Positions 25,938 through 35,262 of a stretch of DNA of 64,000 nucleotides are shown here, in pieces. The DNA comes from an uncultured Anaeromusa sp. (lineage in GTDB: Bacteria; Bacillota; Negativicutes; Anaeromusales; Anaeromusaceae). Made by a program: the position numbers and the translations under genes. The notes beneath the pieces were generated by a model, which was given only the letters and a program-made list of their open reading frames with translations, was not told the DNA's origin and made no database searches. The stretch spans positions 62,001-126,000 of the forward strand of contig NZ_OY781460.1 in assembly GCF_963676855.1 (NCBI RefSeq). The letters run 5' to 3'. How positions within the stretch are numbered: position 1 is the first letter of the stretch; each line of letters starts with the position of its first letter.

Positions 25938-26321
25938 GTTAACAACCCCCTCCTTCTCATTGAATAAGATGATTCCTAGCCTAATGATTCCTCGCGGTTA
26001 TGAATTCAGCTTCCGATGCCATGCAGACAAACCTCCCTGCTGCTGACCTCATGGCTCCTGAAGCCCCAACGGAGCAACCGGAAAAATTCCGTTGTATAAT
26101 ATTTCAAGTAATTTAAATTCATTCTAGCATTCCCTGTTGCAGACCAATAGTTCAAATATTTTATATTACACTTCATATTTTTTGAATGGTGAACATTTTT
26201 TCGGTGAATTAACAAAAGTGTCGGTTTCTTGTACACTTTTTTAACATAAACCGCTTGCTAATTCAGTTTCCATGGACTAAAGTATGTTGTAGGATGTATA
26301 CAATTCAACAGAGGAATTGCC
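25938..26321 (-). promoter_or_regulatory. Long leader of the symporter gene with possible RNA structure
   Basis: No gene is seen in these 384 bases. On the minus strand, within about 26030-26100, CAACGGA and TCCGTTG can pair over a 15-base loop that itself holds CGGAA/TTCCG, followed by GGCTTCAGGAGCC. The arrangement suggests a structured 5' leader. It does not match the glycine riboswitch consensus or any other riboswitch I know. Confidence 0.25.
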
Positions 26322-26780
26322 TTGATTATCTCGAAATATCAAATTTTCCATACTGTCGCCGAAGTTGGCAGCCTCCGCAAAGCTTCTGAAAAACTAAATT
26401 TGACGCAATCAAGCGTTAGTTAGGCTATTTCTTCTCTCGAAAAAGAGTTGGGGATTTCATTATTTAAACGAGAACGCTCCGGCATGCAACTTACTCATAA
26501 CGGCGAGCGTATTTTATCTCATATTAAAATGATTTTGCACCACGAAGAACATCTTCGCGAAGAAGCCCTTTCTATTAAAGGCATTGAGACCGGTTTAGTG
26601 CGCATTGGCACATTATCCAGTATCTCTATTAAATGGGTTCCCAGCATTCTAGCCTCTTTTCATTCTCAATATCCACAAAGTGAAACAAAAACCCATTTAG
26701 GCTGCTATGATGGAATGAACAAATGGATTTCGAGCAACCTTGCTTCAAATGGTTCGATAGTTAAAAAGAGGTTGAGATGA
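26322..26780 (+). pseudogene. Broken LysR-family regulator
   Basis: The frame starting at TTG 26322 encodes a normal LysR DNA-binding domain (SKYQIFHTVAEVGSLRKASE, then LNLTQSSVS), but the next codon is TAG at 26421 where LysR proteins have Gln (SQAISSLEKELG follows in the same frame). The frame then continues through the linker helix and the start of the effector domain (GLVRIGTLSSIS) and stops after about 150 codons, half the usual 300, inside a terminator hairpin. One nonsense change plus loss of the 3' half: not functional as a full regulator. Confidence 0.85.
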
Positions 26781-26804
26781 AACAAAGGTTCATCTCAACC
26801 TCTT
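26766..26804. terminator. Terminator hairpin
   Basis: Perfect 16-base arms AAGAGGTTGAGATGAA and TTCATCTCAACCTCTT with a 7-base loop and T-rich 3' flank; between the LysR remnant and the convergent fic gene. Confidence 0.8.
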
Positions 26805-26907
26805 ACTTTTTCGTGTAAAGAAAATCTTGTACCGCCATTATTTTCAACTCTCTATCTTCCTAACAAAAATACTCTAACTCACAAAGTCCATTCTTTATAA
26901 CCTTGTT

Positions 26908-27831
26908 TTAAACAAGAATTCGCAAATACAAATTCAATTGCTCTTCAATATACTGAGCAATCATTTTTACCATAGGCGCCGAATCCCCATTTTTATAATA
27001 CGTCTCAAACCCTTCATAGTACTTGCGCCGGTCGGCAAATTTCACATTGATCGGAGGATAACCGTTCTGCATCAACATAAAGTTCAAAATCAAGCGCCCG
27101 GTTCGTCCATTCCCATCAATAAAAGGATGAATCCCCTCAAATTTCAAATGAAATAGAGCTGCAACTTCGATCGGATGAAGCTGCTCTTTTTTTACTTCGT
27201 CTAACAATTGTTCCATCTGAATTGGCACCAGGTACGGCTGCGGCGGTTCATGAGACGCCCCCATAATGCGTACAGGGATTCGACGATACCGCCCCCGATC
27301 TTCGGGGCGATCCATAAGAACGAGGGAGTGTATTTCTTGTATTACACGCTCAGAAAAGCTTGTTTTTTCCGCAACGATCCGTTTTACATATCCAAAGGCT
27401 TCCTTGTGCCCCACTACCTCTAAATGATCTTTTAACGGCTTCGTATCAATGGTGATGCCTTCCAAAACCATAGCCGTTTCCTGCAATGTTAGCGTATTGC
27501 CTTCAATCGCATTGGAATCATACGTAAATTCAATCATAAACTCTTCTTGTAAGCGCTTCAGCTCGCCTTGGGTCAGCGGCCGACGCAGATTTAGTTTATG
27601 CTTGAGTTCATCAATTTTCGCGAAGATAGCTCGATACAAGGGCGAGATATTCTTATTTTTTCTATATCGCTTATCCACTGGCTTGACGGCAGTTTCAGGA
27701 ATTAAATAGGCTCTTCCGTTTTGAACAACACCGTCAATTTCCCCATTTTGGCATAAGAGACGTACACGCCGCTCCGATAGGTCCCAGTCTTCGGCCATCT
27801 CTTTCACTGTCTTATACTCCACGGAAGTCAC
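26908..27831 (-). CDS. Fic-domain protein, self-inhibited class, with N-terminal DNA-binding-like domain
   Basis: A 307-residue protein. Residues about 5-55 look like a MerR/excisionase-type winged helix (VKEMAEDWDLSERRVRLLCQNGEI). An N-terminal inhibitory helix motif SNAIEG fits [S/T]xxxE[G/N], and the Fic core has HPFIDGNGRTGRL, the complete catalytic loop with its His. Fic proteins usually transfer AMP to a target Tyr/Ser/Thr; the inhibitory Glu would keep it off until released. It stands alone. A fragment of a paralogue is at 7055-7146. Confidence 0.92.
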   Translation of the reverse strand: MTSVEYKTVKEMAEDWDLSERRVRLLCQNGEIDGVVQNGRAYLIPETAVKPVDKRYRKNKNISPLYRAIFAKIDELKHKLNLRRPLTQGELKRLQEEFMIEFTYDSNAIEGNTLTLQETAMVLEGITIDTKPLKDHLEVVGHKEAFGYVKRIVAEKTSFSERVIQEIHSLVLMDRPEDRGRYRRIPVRIMGASHEPPQPYLVPIQMEQLLDEVKKEQLHPIEVAALFHLKFEGIHPFIDGNGRTGRLILNFMLMQNGYPPINVKFADRRKYYEGFETYYKNGDSAPMVKMIAQYIEEQLNLYLRILV

Positions 27832-28083
27832 CTCTCTTACTGAATCTCATTCTATTATATCATTCATCGGAATAATACAGTTGTTTTTTATGATTTTCTT
27901 CAGTATTATTCCGCAAGTTTTTAAGAAAACAGCCATAACGCCCGCTCCCTTTGCGATACGTTATGGCTATTCTTCCCTCGCCCCTGGCTTTCTTCACCAA
28001 TGCTTCAATCCCAGTTCCCCTGCAAAAACTGCGTCCCATTCCCAAACAGCTTCATTTCCTATCCCGTTGCTCTCCCCTTGCTT

Positions 28084-30420
28084 TCAGCGCGATCCGTCCT
28101 CTTCGCGTCGAGTAAGAAAGGCCAGCAAGTCTGTTGTAGGCAAAGGCTTTTTAAAGAGATATCCTTGGCAATAATTGCACCCGGTTTGTTGGATCATTTC
28201 CGCCTGCTCAACGGTTTCAATCCCTTCAGCGACCGCTTTCAACCCGATTCCCCGCGCTAAATCAATAATTCCGTTTAGCATGGCCTGGGCTTTTTTATTT
28301 TCCAGAATATCCATTATCAAGGAACGATCAATTTTCAAAGTATCAATGGGTAACCCATGCAAATAAGACAAGGACGAATAGCCAGTCCCAAAATCATCCA
28401 ATGCAATACTAATGCCAAAGTTCTTCAACTGTTGCAATATCGCTATCGTTTCTTCCCATCTCCCCATGAACGCCGTCTCTGTAATTTCTAGCTCAAGCCA
28501 TTTAGCCTCAATTCGGGTTTCTTTGACAATCTCATAGACTTCCGTAAGAAAAGCAGACTCTTTTAACTGAATGGCGGATACATTAATCGCCATAACATAC
28601 GGCTCGCTATTCCCATGATTGATTAGAGCCAGCGTTTTGCACGCTTCGTTCATAACCCATTTGCCGATTTCATTAATGCGTCCGGTTTCTTCCGCCATAG
28701 GAATAAACTCCGCTGGCGAAACCAACCCGAGTTTCACGTTGTTCCAGCGTACCAAGGCTTCCACGCCTCGAACCTTTTTCCCATCCGCAAAAAATATGGG
28801 TTGGTATTGCAAAAACAATTCGTCAAAAATCTCTTCATCCCTAAGCGACTCAATAATTTCATTTTTTCGTTTGATCTCTTCATTCATTTTCTCCGCATAA
28901 AAACAAAATCCATTTTTCCCGTGATTTTTGGCTTGATACATGGCCATATCCGCAAAACGAAGAAGCTCGTCCGCGTCGCCGCTATCTTTCGGGAATACAG
29001 AAATTCCAATACTCGCCTCTGTCGAAAAGACATAGCTGTTCACCTTCACAGGCTCAGACATTGTTTCGCTTAGCCTTTGAATCCAATCCATTCCTGGGGC
29101 GTCTTCCCAATTTTGAACAATAAAAACAAACTCATCGCCGCCAAGTCGGGCCAAAACCGCATTTTCACCCGCAATGGCCCTTAATTTTTCCGCGACTTTG
29201 ATTAATAGTAAATCCCCTTGCCAATGCCCATAAGAATCGTTGACCAGTTTAAAATCATCCAAGTCTAAAAACACGACTCCAAAAGGCTTGTTCTCCCGCA
29301 CCGCTTGCTGCATCCACTGCAAAAACAAGCTGCGATTTCCCAGCCCGGTCAGGCTGTCCTTATGCGCCAATTCATAGAGCCTACGGTCCCGCTCCCGTAC
29401 ATTGTGCACCATATGATTAAAATGATCCACCATCTCATTTAGCTCACTAAACCCTTCATGCTCCGCCTTAATTTCCAGGTTGCCTCCCGCAATGGCTACA
29501 AACCGTTGATTCAAACGGCTAAACGCTTGCAACGTTGAGCCTAGTTTGCGCCAAGAAAGAGCCAGACCGCCTACTAAAACGAGAGACGCCGAAATAATAA
29601 AGAACCATTGAATTCGGTGCAGCGTAGCAAAGGCAACATCTACCGCCTGGTAAACCACTACATGCCAGCCCGACTCATTAACCTCTTCGGCGCTAACAAG
29701 ATACTCTACCCCGGAAATAGCTACTTGCTTTTCTTTATCATTCTTTTGGTCTTTGTGCAGAACGAAATAGTCGCCGGACCATTCTCGCTGCCAAACTTTC
29801 TCTCGATCCGTATGAGCAATCGTTACGCCTCTTTCATCCGTAATGGCGACAAACACATTCCTTCCATACATTTCGAAAAAGACATCCGTTATATTACTGA
29901 CTCGCTGCAAATTAAGATACCCTGCTATGCTTCCTCCTGATACGGGCATAGCTACAATAACGGTCGGCTGCCCGGTTTCGGTTGAGATAAAGGAATTAGA
30001 CCAATATACGGAGGTTCCATTACTTATCTTCTTATAAAACTCGTACCGAGAACGATCCATGTCCGCCATATCTTCATTGCGAGGAATGGTTCTCACAACA
30101 TACCCTTTTTCATCAATAAATTCGATTCGATCAAAAAATTTTTCCTGTTGGATTAAATGATTTACTACCTCATCGGCGGCGCTTTGACTTCCCAAACTTT
30201 CATTCTGATACACAGCTCTAATTTGCTCCATCAATCGTAATGGCGCACGTAACAGCTCAGCAACTTCTCGCGAGGTCGCATGAGCCAGCATATCATTTTT
30301 ATACTGCAAGTCTTGCTGCACATTTTGATACATGTAGTAAAAATTCATAGCGCCCAGCAAAAAGACAGACAAGGTTACGGCAAGAAGCTGGCTGATGATT
30401 AAATACGTTTTTAATCTCAC
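28084..30420 (-). CDS. Membrane sensor with GGDEF and EAL domains
   Basis: A 778-residue cyclic di-GMP enzyme. Membrane helix at about 5-27, a large extracytoplasmic Cache-like sensor (about 30-268, with VSGGSIAGYLNLQRV and GVTIAHTDREKVW), a second helix at 272-290, a HAMP-like linker, GGDEF at 427-431 (RLGGDEF intact, no RxxD site), and EAL at 554-556 followed by DDFGTGYSSL and AEGIET, so the phosphodiesterase looks active. It overlaps the upstream binding-protein gene by four bases (ATGA-type coupling), which suggests that protein presents a ligand to this sensor. Confidence 0.93.
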   Translation of the reverse strand: MRLKTYLIISQLLAVTLSVFLLGAMNFYYMYQNVQQDLQYKNDMLAHATSREVAELLRAPLRLMEQIRAVYQNESLGSQSAADEVVNHLIQQEKFFDRIEFIDEKGYVVRTIPRNEDMADMDRSRYEFYKKISNGTSVYWSNSFISTETGQPTVIVAMPVSGGSIAGYLNLQRVSNITDVFFEMYGRNVFVAITDERGVTIAHTDREKVWQREWSGDYFVLHKDQKNDKEKQVAISGVEYLVSAEEVNESGWHVVVYQAVDVAFATLHRIQWFFIISASLVLVGGLALSWRKLGSTLQAFSRLNQRFVAIAGGNLEIKAEHEGFSELNEMVDHFNHMVHNVRERDRRLYELAHKDSLTGLGNRSLFLQWMQQAVRENKPFGVVFLDLDDFKLVNDSYGHWQGDLLLIKVAEKLRAIAGENAVLARLGGDEFVFIVQNWEDAPGMDWIQRLSETMSEPVKVNSYVFSTEASIGISVFPKDSGDADELLRFADMAMYQAKNHGKNGFCFYAEKMNEEIKRKNEIIESLRDEEIFDELFLQYQPIFFADGKKVRGVEALVRWNNVKLGLVSPAEFIPMAEETGRINEIGKWVMNEACKTLALINHGNSEPYVMAINVSAIQLKESAFLTEVYEIVKETRIEAKWLELEITETAFMGRWEETIAILQQLKNFGISIALDDFGTGYSSLSYLHGLPIDTLKIDRSLIMDILENKKAQAMLNGIIDLARGIGLKAVAEGIETVEQAEMIQQTGCNYCQGYLFKKPLPTTDLLAFLTRREEDGSR

Positions 30421-31562
30421 AGTCGTCCCACCTTTTTAAATGTGCCATTTTGTACGCGATAAAGATAGTAGCTGTTCTTCACGTCGCCAAAGCTATCCAT
30501 TTTTATAGATTCCTGCAACCCGGAAAATTCGCCCATACGCAAGATGGCGTCTTTCACTGGCTCCGTCGAAATAGTCCCCGCTTCCTGAATAGCCGCAGCG
30601 ACAACCATTACGGCATCATAACTCAAAATGGAAGCAAAAGAGGGAATCTCCCCATATCGCTCTCGATAGGCTTTTTGAAACGCAATATACAGGGCCGCTT
30701 CGCTCTCTAGGTCAACCTGACTAATTAAATAAGCCCCTTCAACGTCAGCGCCGCCAGCTTGAATAAAATCATTGGTCATCGTCCACATAGGAGCGAACAC
30801 GGGCAGCTTGAAATTTTGCTTTCGACTTTGCTGGCAGAACAGGCCCGCATCAATCGCTGATGCAATCAAGAGAACGCCTTCCGCTTCGCTTTCACGCAGC
30901 GCCGAAACAATGCGTTTAAAATCGTTACGATTCTTGAACGCTTCAGTAGCGACTACCTTTCCGCCGCTCCCCTGAAGCTGCGCTTCAAAACTTTCCTTGA
31001 TGATCTTAGCAAAAGAAGCATTGTTTTCATCATATACAATGGCGATGGACCGCACCGCCGTTTCTTGTAAAACCGCTTTCGCCAAACTATAGCCTTGGAC
31101 CTTGTTCGAAGCAATCACGCGGACAAAGTTGTCATCTATTTGTGTTAGCTCGTCCGTAGCAATCGTCGGGCTAATTAACAATAGGTTCTTTTCATTCGCA
31201 TTTTTTACCGTATCCATGGCCACACTACTTACCATATGACCAATAATAATAGTTACCCCTTGTTCCGCCAAGCGCTGGTCCACCGTACACGCAATGTTAG
31301 CGTCATTTTTATCATCCGCTACGACTAGTTCAATCTTCCTGCCCCGAATGCCGCCATTTCGATTGATTTCTTCCACCGCCAACTGCGCACCGTTTCTGCC
31401 GCTTATCCCCAGTTCTGATTTTAAACCGGAAAGGCCAGCGGAAAAGCCCAGTTTAATAGGGGAAAAAAACAAATGATAAATCAAAAAGACTACCGCGATA
31501 AAAAGCAAACTGCTGATACCAAAAAAGAGCCAAGTTTTCAGATTGCGTTTACCATCCTTCAT
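30417..31562 (-). CDS. Periplasmic binding protein, branched-chain amino-acid type, membrane-anchored
   Basis: A 381-residue Peripla_BP_6/LivJ-type protein. The hydrophobic segment at about 11-30 lacks a clear signal cleavage site or lipobox and may stay as an anchor. Family marks include GFSAGLSG, GAQLAVEEINRNGGIRGRKIE (shown in part), IIIGHMVSSVAM, LLISPTIATDELT and LSYDAVMVVAAAIQEAG. There are no permease or ATPase genes nearby. It is coupled to a GGDEF-EAL sensor gene, so a sensory rather than a transport role is likely. Confidence 0.88.
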   Translation of the reverse strand: MKDGKRNLKTWLFFGISSLLFIAVVFLIYHLFFSPIKLGFSAGLSGLKSELGISGRNGAQLAVEEINRNGGIRGRKIELVVADDKNDANIACTVDQRLAEQGVTIIIGHMVSSVAMDTVKNANEKNLLLISPTIATDELTQIDDNFVRVIASNKVQGYSLAKAVLQETAVRSIAIVYDENNASFAKIIKESFEAQLQGSGGKVVATEAFKNRNDFKRIVSALRESEAEGVLLIASAIDAGLFCQQSRKQNFKLPVFAPMWTMTNDFIQAGGADVEGAYLISQVDLESEAALYIAFQKAYRERYGEIPSFASILSYDAVMVVAAAIQEAGTISTEPVKDAILRMGEFSGLQESIKMDSFGDVKNSYYLYRVQNGTFKKVGRL

Positions 31563-31707
31563 GTTCTTGGCTCCTTTCTATTCTGCTTTTCTAAATTCTT
31601 AATTAGGTAATTTCTAGCTGTTGCGGAACAATCCTTCTTTACACTTATTTCCAAAAATCATTTGTTTTCGAACCAGCAAACGGTGCTTACCAATACGTTT
31701 CAAAAGC

Positions 31708-31748
31708 GCGACAGGCCGTGTGAAGGTTTCATTTCACACAGCCTGTCG
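31708..31748 (-). terminator. Terminator of the cyuP-cyuA-ridA operon
   Basis: Arms GCGACAGGCCGTGTGAA and TTCACACAGCCTGTCGC pair over 17 bases with one mismatch and a 7-base loop, 30 bases after ridA copy 2. Confidence 0.75.
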
Positions 31749-31778
31749 CTTATCTATAGTATGTTAGAGGGGCCTTGG

Positions 31779-32171
31779 TTAGCCGTAACACACGGCAATG
31801 GCTTCTATCTCCACGAGTGCGTTTTGCGGCAGCTTAGCCACTTCCACGCAGACTCTGGCTGGATGGTTCTTGGTAAAGTATTCAGCATACACTGCATTCA
31901 TGGCAGTAAAGTTTTCCAGGTCCTGCATCAAGACCGTCGTCTTCACCACGTCCTCGAAGGAGATATTGGCTTCTTCTAAGATGGCTTTTAGGTTCTCCAA
32001 AGACTGGCGCGTTTGCGCCTCAATGCCGCCTGCTGGAAATTTGCCGCTCTTCGGGTCCATCGGCAGTTGGCCGGAGACAAAGAGAAATCCATTGGCCTTT
32101 ATGGCTTGCGAGTACGGACCGATGGCCTTGGGCGCACCGTCCGTATAGATCACTTCTTTCATTTTTTGCAC
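31779..32171 (-). CDS. ridA: RidA family 2-iminopropanoate deaminase (copy 2)
   Basis: A 130-residue Rid protein with [21 protein letters not shown], the catalytic Arg in [14 protein letters not shown], and LVEIEAIAV. It starts eight bases after cyuA ends, so the two are cotranscribed. Cysteine desulfidation by CyuA gives 2-aminoacrylate, which this protein would turn to pyruvate and ammonia before it damages PLP enzymes. Confidence 0.95.
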   Translation of the reverse strand: MQKMKEVIYTDGAPKAIGPYSQAIKANGFLFVSGQLPMDPKSGKFPAGGIEAQTRQSLENLKAILEEANISFEDVVKTTVLMQDLENFTAMNAVYAEYFTKNHPARVCVEVAKLPQNALVEIEAIAVCYG

Positions 32172-32179
32172 CTTCTTCT

Positions 32180-33490
32180 TTAGCCTACTTTATGGAGCAT
32201 AATCTTTAGGATCTGGTCGTCGGTCTGAACCATGCCTTTACAGGCCAGTTCTCCGACGTTGGCAATGGAGGCGTCCACGTCTTCAGCCACAATGCCTTCA
32301 CAGCCGGTAACGCGAGTTCCCTCCAGCGCCATGAGTACCGCCTTGCAGGCGGAGGATACGGCGGTGGATACTTTCATGGCGCAGCTGTTGGACGCGCCGT
32401 CACAGATCATGCCCACCATATCCCCTACCATGCTGGAAATCGCCATGCTTACCGTGCCAAAATCCTTGCGCAGCAGCCACGCCATGCCGGATGCCGCACC
32501 CATGGCCGCGGTAGAGACGGCGCACAAGGCGGACAGCTTGGGCAGCTTGCTGTGGATATAGATCGCCATCGTATGAGACAGCATGAGCGCGCGAATTAGT
32601 TTTTCTTCGTCCGCCTGGACATACTGCGCCACCACGCTCACCGGTACGGTGGCAGTAATGCCTTGGTTGCCGGAGCCGGAGTTGGTCATGGCGGGCAACG
32701 ACGCGCCGCCCATACGAGCGTCCGAGGCGGCGGTGGTTCGTAGCAGAACGCGATTCATTAAGCTATCGGCCAGCAAGCCTTCCTCGCTTTGACGCTGCAA
32801 GGTCGCACCGATATGAAGGCCATAGCCTCCTTTTAGTCCTTCGTCGGCCAAGGCATCGTTCAGCCTAGCGGACTCCAAGATAAAGCGAAGCGAATCCAGC
32901 GGCGCCGTGGTGGCAAATTCATAGACATCGCTGGCGATAACGCCTTCTAGTGAGAAGGCACTTTCTGCAGTACTTTCCTCGCTGCGCTTTTCATAAAGCA
33001 CTTCGTCCTCGCGCTCCACACGCACTACTTGGGTATGATCGTCGGCAATGCACACGCGCGCCCACTTGCTGCCGCTGAAGACTTTCACGTCTGCATAAAG
33101 CACATGGGGCACTTCGGCAATGGCAAGATGCACCTTGTGTTTCGCCACCATCTGTTTGGCTCGTTTTACATCAGCTTTGTTCTGGCGCTTTAACACTTCC
33201 AGCTTGCCCTCCGGGTCGCCGCTGACGGCTCCGGCAGCAGCGGCAATGGCGAGTCCCGCCATGCCCGTTCCCGGCACCATAACGCCCATGCCGTTTTTCA
33301 TCATATTGGCGGATACCTGGACCTCAATGCGTTCCACCGGTTTGCCCAGCTCCCGGGCGGCGATAGCCGCCCCCAGGGCCACGGCTACCGGTTCCGTACA
33401 GCCGATGGCCGGACGTACTTCCTGCTGCACCGCTTTCAGTAGATCCGCCCACCTTGGTTTTTCTTCTACCTTCCCTTGTTCCGTCATCAT
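32180..33490 (-). CDS. cyuA: L-cysteine desulfidase / L-serine dehydratase-like Fe-S enzyme
   Basis: A 436-residue member of the UPF0597/YhaM family. These oxygen-sensitive 4Fe-4S enzymes break L-cysteine to sulfide, pyruvate and ammonia. Seen are [20 protein letters not shown] (N-terminal cluster Cys), [48 protein letters not shown] (Cys-rich active region) and [25 protein letters not shown] at the start with GGAGAGGAG upstream. It lies between a permease of the cysteine/serine type and ridA, matching the cyuPA arrangement of enterobacteria. Confidence 0.9.
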   Translation of the reverse strand: MMTEQGKVEEKPRWADLLKAVQQEVRPAIGCTEPVAVALGAAIAARELGKPVERIEVQVSANMMKNGMGVMVPGTGMAGLAIAAAAGAVSGDPEGKLEVLKRQNKADVKRAKQMVAKHKVHLAIAEVPHVLYADVKVFSGSKWARVCIADDHTQVVRVEREDEVLYEKRSEESTAESAFSLEGVIASDVYEFATTAPLDSLRFILESARLNDALADEGLKGGYGLHIGATLQRQSEEGLLADSLMNRVLLRTTAASDARMGGASLPAMTNSGSGNQGITATVPVSVVAQYVQADEEKLIRALMLSHTMAIYIHSKLPKLSALCAVSTAAMGAASGMAWLLRKDFGTVSMAISSMVGDMVGMICDGASNSCAMKVSTAVSSACKAVLMALEGTRVTGCEGIVAEDVDASIANVGELACKGMVQTDDQILKIMLHKVG

Positions 33491-33535
33491 CCATGCTCCT
33501 CTCCTTTTCTCTGCTTCTCAATCCCTAACTATACT

Positions 33536-34873
33536 TCACGAAAACGCCAGGAATGGCGATACGCACAGCAAGACGCCGGTAAAGATAATGATACGCAGCG
33601 CCCAGCCTTTATAGTGCTGCAAGAACGGTACCTGGTAGACTAAGTACGCCGGAATCAAACAGCCAACTAAGCCAAAGATGGGGCTGCAGATGGAGGTAAA
33701 GCTCAGCACCGGCGCATTGAGCACAATCGCGCCCCAAGAAACCAAGATGGTGAAGGCGATAATGCCGTTTTTCACCATGGTTTTATTGATGCGGTTTTCC
33801 GGCATCACCCGCGCCAGAAGGTTCATGGCAATACCCTGGCAAGCTTCGCGAAAGCCGAGGTAGACGCCGAAGTAGGCGGTCATGACGGCAAAGATGTTGA
33901 GAATCAAGCTGAAGATTTTTACGGTCTGCTGTCCTTGGCCCTGCGCCGCCATGGCGAGCGCGGAGATATTGGCTTCGGACGCATAGACGGCTTGCTCATG
34001 CCCCATAGATAAGGTAAAGGACACGGCGTAAAAGAAGACGGTCACAAACAAAATACCAAAGGCAATGTTCATGGCGCGCATGGCTTTATAGCGCGCTACT
34101 TCAATGGACTTTTCATGGGAACGATAGGAAATAACCATAGGACTTAGGCTTTGAATAAATAAAATAGACGTTAAGGTAAACGGCAGCATGACGATGGTAT
34201 CCGTGGTCAAGCTGCCCAAAGCCGGCACGGCTCCGACATTGTTTAGATCCCAGTGACTAATCATGGAAATCCCTAAAATCGCTACAACCAATAGCTTGGT
34301 CAGCACCATGCCGGTGGAGATTTTAAATAGCACTTTCTCCCCGCGAGACGCCATGGCAACCAAACAACAGATCAGCACCAAACCATAGAACGGATTTTTC
34401 GACAACAGCGAATCGGTGACGCCAAAGGACTGCAAGAATGACGCGCTGTCATTGGTAATGGCCGTAGAATACACAAACACCCAAATCACCAGCATGATAA
34501 AGTACAAGGCCCCGAGGAAAATCCCCCAGTTCTTTCCTAAGTACCCGGAAATAACACTGGGATAGTCTTTGCACTCCGGCGAAGCCGCCAGGGTGTTGAT
34601 AAATAAACGCTGGAATAAATACATCGCCGGGTAGCCGATGACCGAGGACAGTAAAAAGACCCATAACCCCATCAGCCCTACCTGCACCGGCAAAAATACG
34701 ATACCGGCCCCGATGGCCATGCCGATGCTCATAATGATCCAGCCCCAGTCGGTGCCGTCAAAGCGAATGGCCTCTCGCCATTCGACCTCCGTCATCCCGG
34801 CCCGCTGCGCCGGAGTTCTTTTTCCCAATGGCAAATTTTGCTCCACCGTTTCTTCCAGATTGGGTATCCCCAT
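33536..34873 (-). CDS. cyuP: Amino-acid permease, HAAAP family (cysteine/serine type)
   Basis: A 445-residue, 11-helix permease of the SdaC/TdcC/YhaO family. Typical are DWGWIIMSIGMAIGAGIVFLP in the first helix, YSTAITNDSASFLQ, SLSPMVISYRSHEKS and YFGVYLGFREACQG. Its placement directly before cyuA supports the name cyuP (import of L-cysteine, perhaps serine). It heads the operon, which starts from a promoter more than 300 bases upstream overlapped by the XRE operator. Confidence 0.88.
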   Translation of the reverse strand: MGIPNLEETVEQNLPLGKRTPAQRAGMTEVEWREAIRFDGTDWGWIIMSIGMAIGAGIVFLPVQVGLMGLWVFLLSSVIGYPAMYLFQRLFINTLAASPECKDYPSVISGYLGKNWGIFLGALYFIMLVIWVFVYSTAITNDSASFLQSFGVTDSLLSKNPFYGLVLICCLVAMASRGEKVLFKISTGMVLTKLLVVAILGISMISHWDLNNVGAVPALGSLTTDTIVMLPFTLTSILFIQSLSPMVISYRSHEKSIEVARYKAMRAMNIAFGILFVTVFFYAVSFTLSMGHEQAVYASEANISALAMAAQGQGQQTVKIFSLILNIFAVMTAYFGVYLGFREACQGIAMNLLARVMPENRINKTMVKNGIIAFTILVSWGAIVLNAPVLSFTSICSPIFGLVGCLIPAYLVYQVPFLQHYKGWALRIIIFTGVLLCVSPFLAFS

Positions 34874-35192
34874 TGATTACGCCTCCCCTGTCTGCTTGAA
34901 GTGGAATAGAAACCTCGCCGCTCGGCCTCTTTTTACCAAGCAGCACGCCAACACTGGCGTTTTCAAATCCCCCCCTTTGCCCCAATGAGCTTCTGGCAGC
35001 AGCACAACAGACTGGTTTGCGTTTTCGGGTAGATACAGTATAATAAAAATTGGTACGGTGTCATTAGGGCGCACTAAACTAGAGCAGCAACTTGCTTGGC
35101 CGCGATTGCTGCTTTCCGGGTGTACCTTGGGTTTTGCTTTTGACTAAACGGTTGGATATCAGCTCCTTTTTAGATAGTCTACATTATTTTTT
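34874..35192 (-). other. Long leader of the cyu operon
   Basis: About 340 transcribed but apparently non-coding bases lie between the predicted transcription start (near 35214) and cyuP. A short hairpin CGCCAGTGTTGGCG occurs at about 34942-34955. I saw no T-box or known riboswitch signature. Confidence 0.35.
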
Positions 35193-35209
35193 GTCACCTT
35201 TTAGGTGAC
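35193..35209. promoter_or_regulatory. Operator 1 of the XRE regulator
   Basis: Perfect 17-base palindrome GTCACCTTTTAGGTGAC. Its centre is 35 bases from that of operator 2. It would lie just downstream of the predicted cyu transcription start. Confidence 0.75.
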
Positions 35210-35220
35210 TCAACTTCTTT

Positions 35221-35250
35221 ATTATAAGTCACCTAAAAGGTGACAGTCAA
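35221..35250 (-). promoter_or_regulatory. Promoter of the cyuP-cyuA-ridA operon
   Basis: On the minus strand TTGACT (35250-35245), an 18-base spacer, then a perfect TATAAT (35226-35221). Operator 2 fills the spacer exactly, so a bound repressor would block RNA polymerase. Confidence 0.65.
35228..35244. promoter_or_regulatory. Operator 2 of the XRE regulator
   Basis: Perfect palindrome GTCACCTAAAAGGTGAC, the same arms as operator 1 with the central bases complemented. It occupies the spacer of the cyu promoter and is 19 bases before the regulator gene. Confidence 0.75.
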
Positions 35251-35262
35251 GAGGTACTATTT

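Noticed and set aside
26030..26100. Glycine riboswitch before the AGCS symporter
   Set aside because: GCCCCAACGGAGCAACC on the plus strand is reminiscent, but the strand is wrong and the CTCTCAGGC core is absent.
26006..26236. Open frame of 76 codons upstream of the symporter
   Set aside because: AT-rich leader sequence without family resemblance or ribosome site.
34877..35074. Open frame upstream of cyuP
   Set aside because: No ribosome site; Cys/Pro-rich random-looking sequence in the operon leader.
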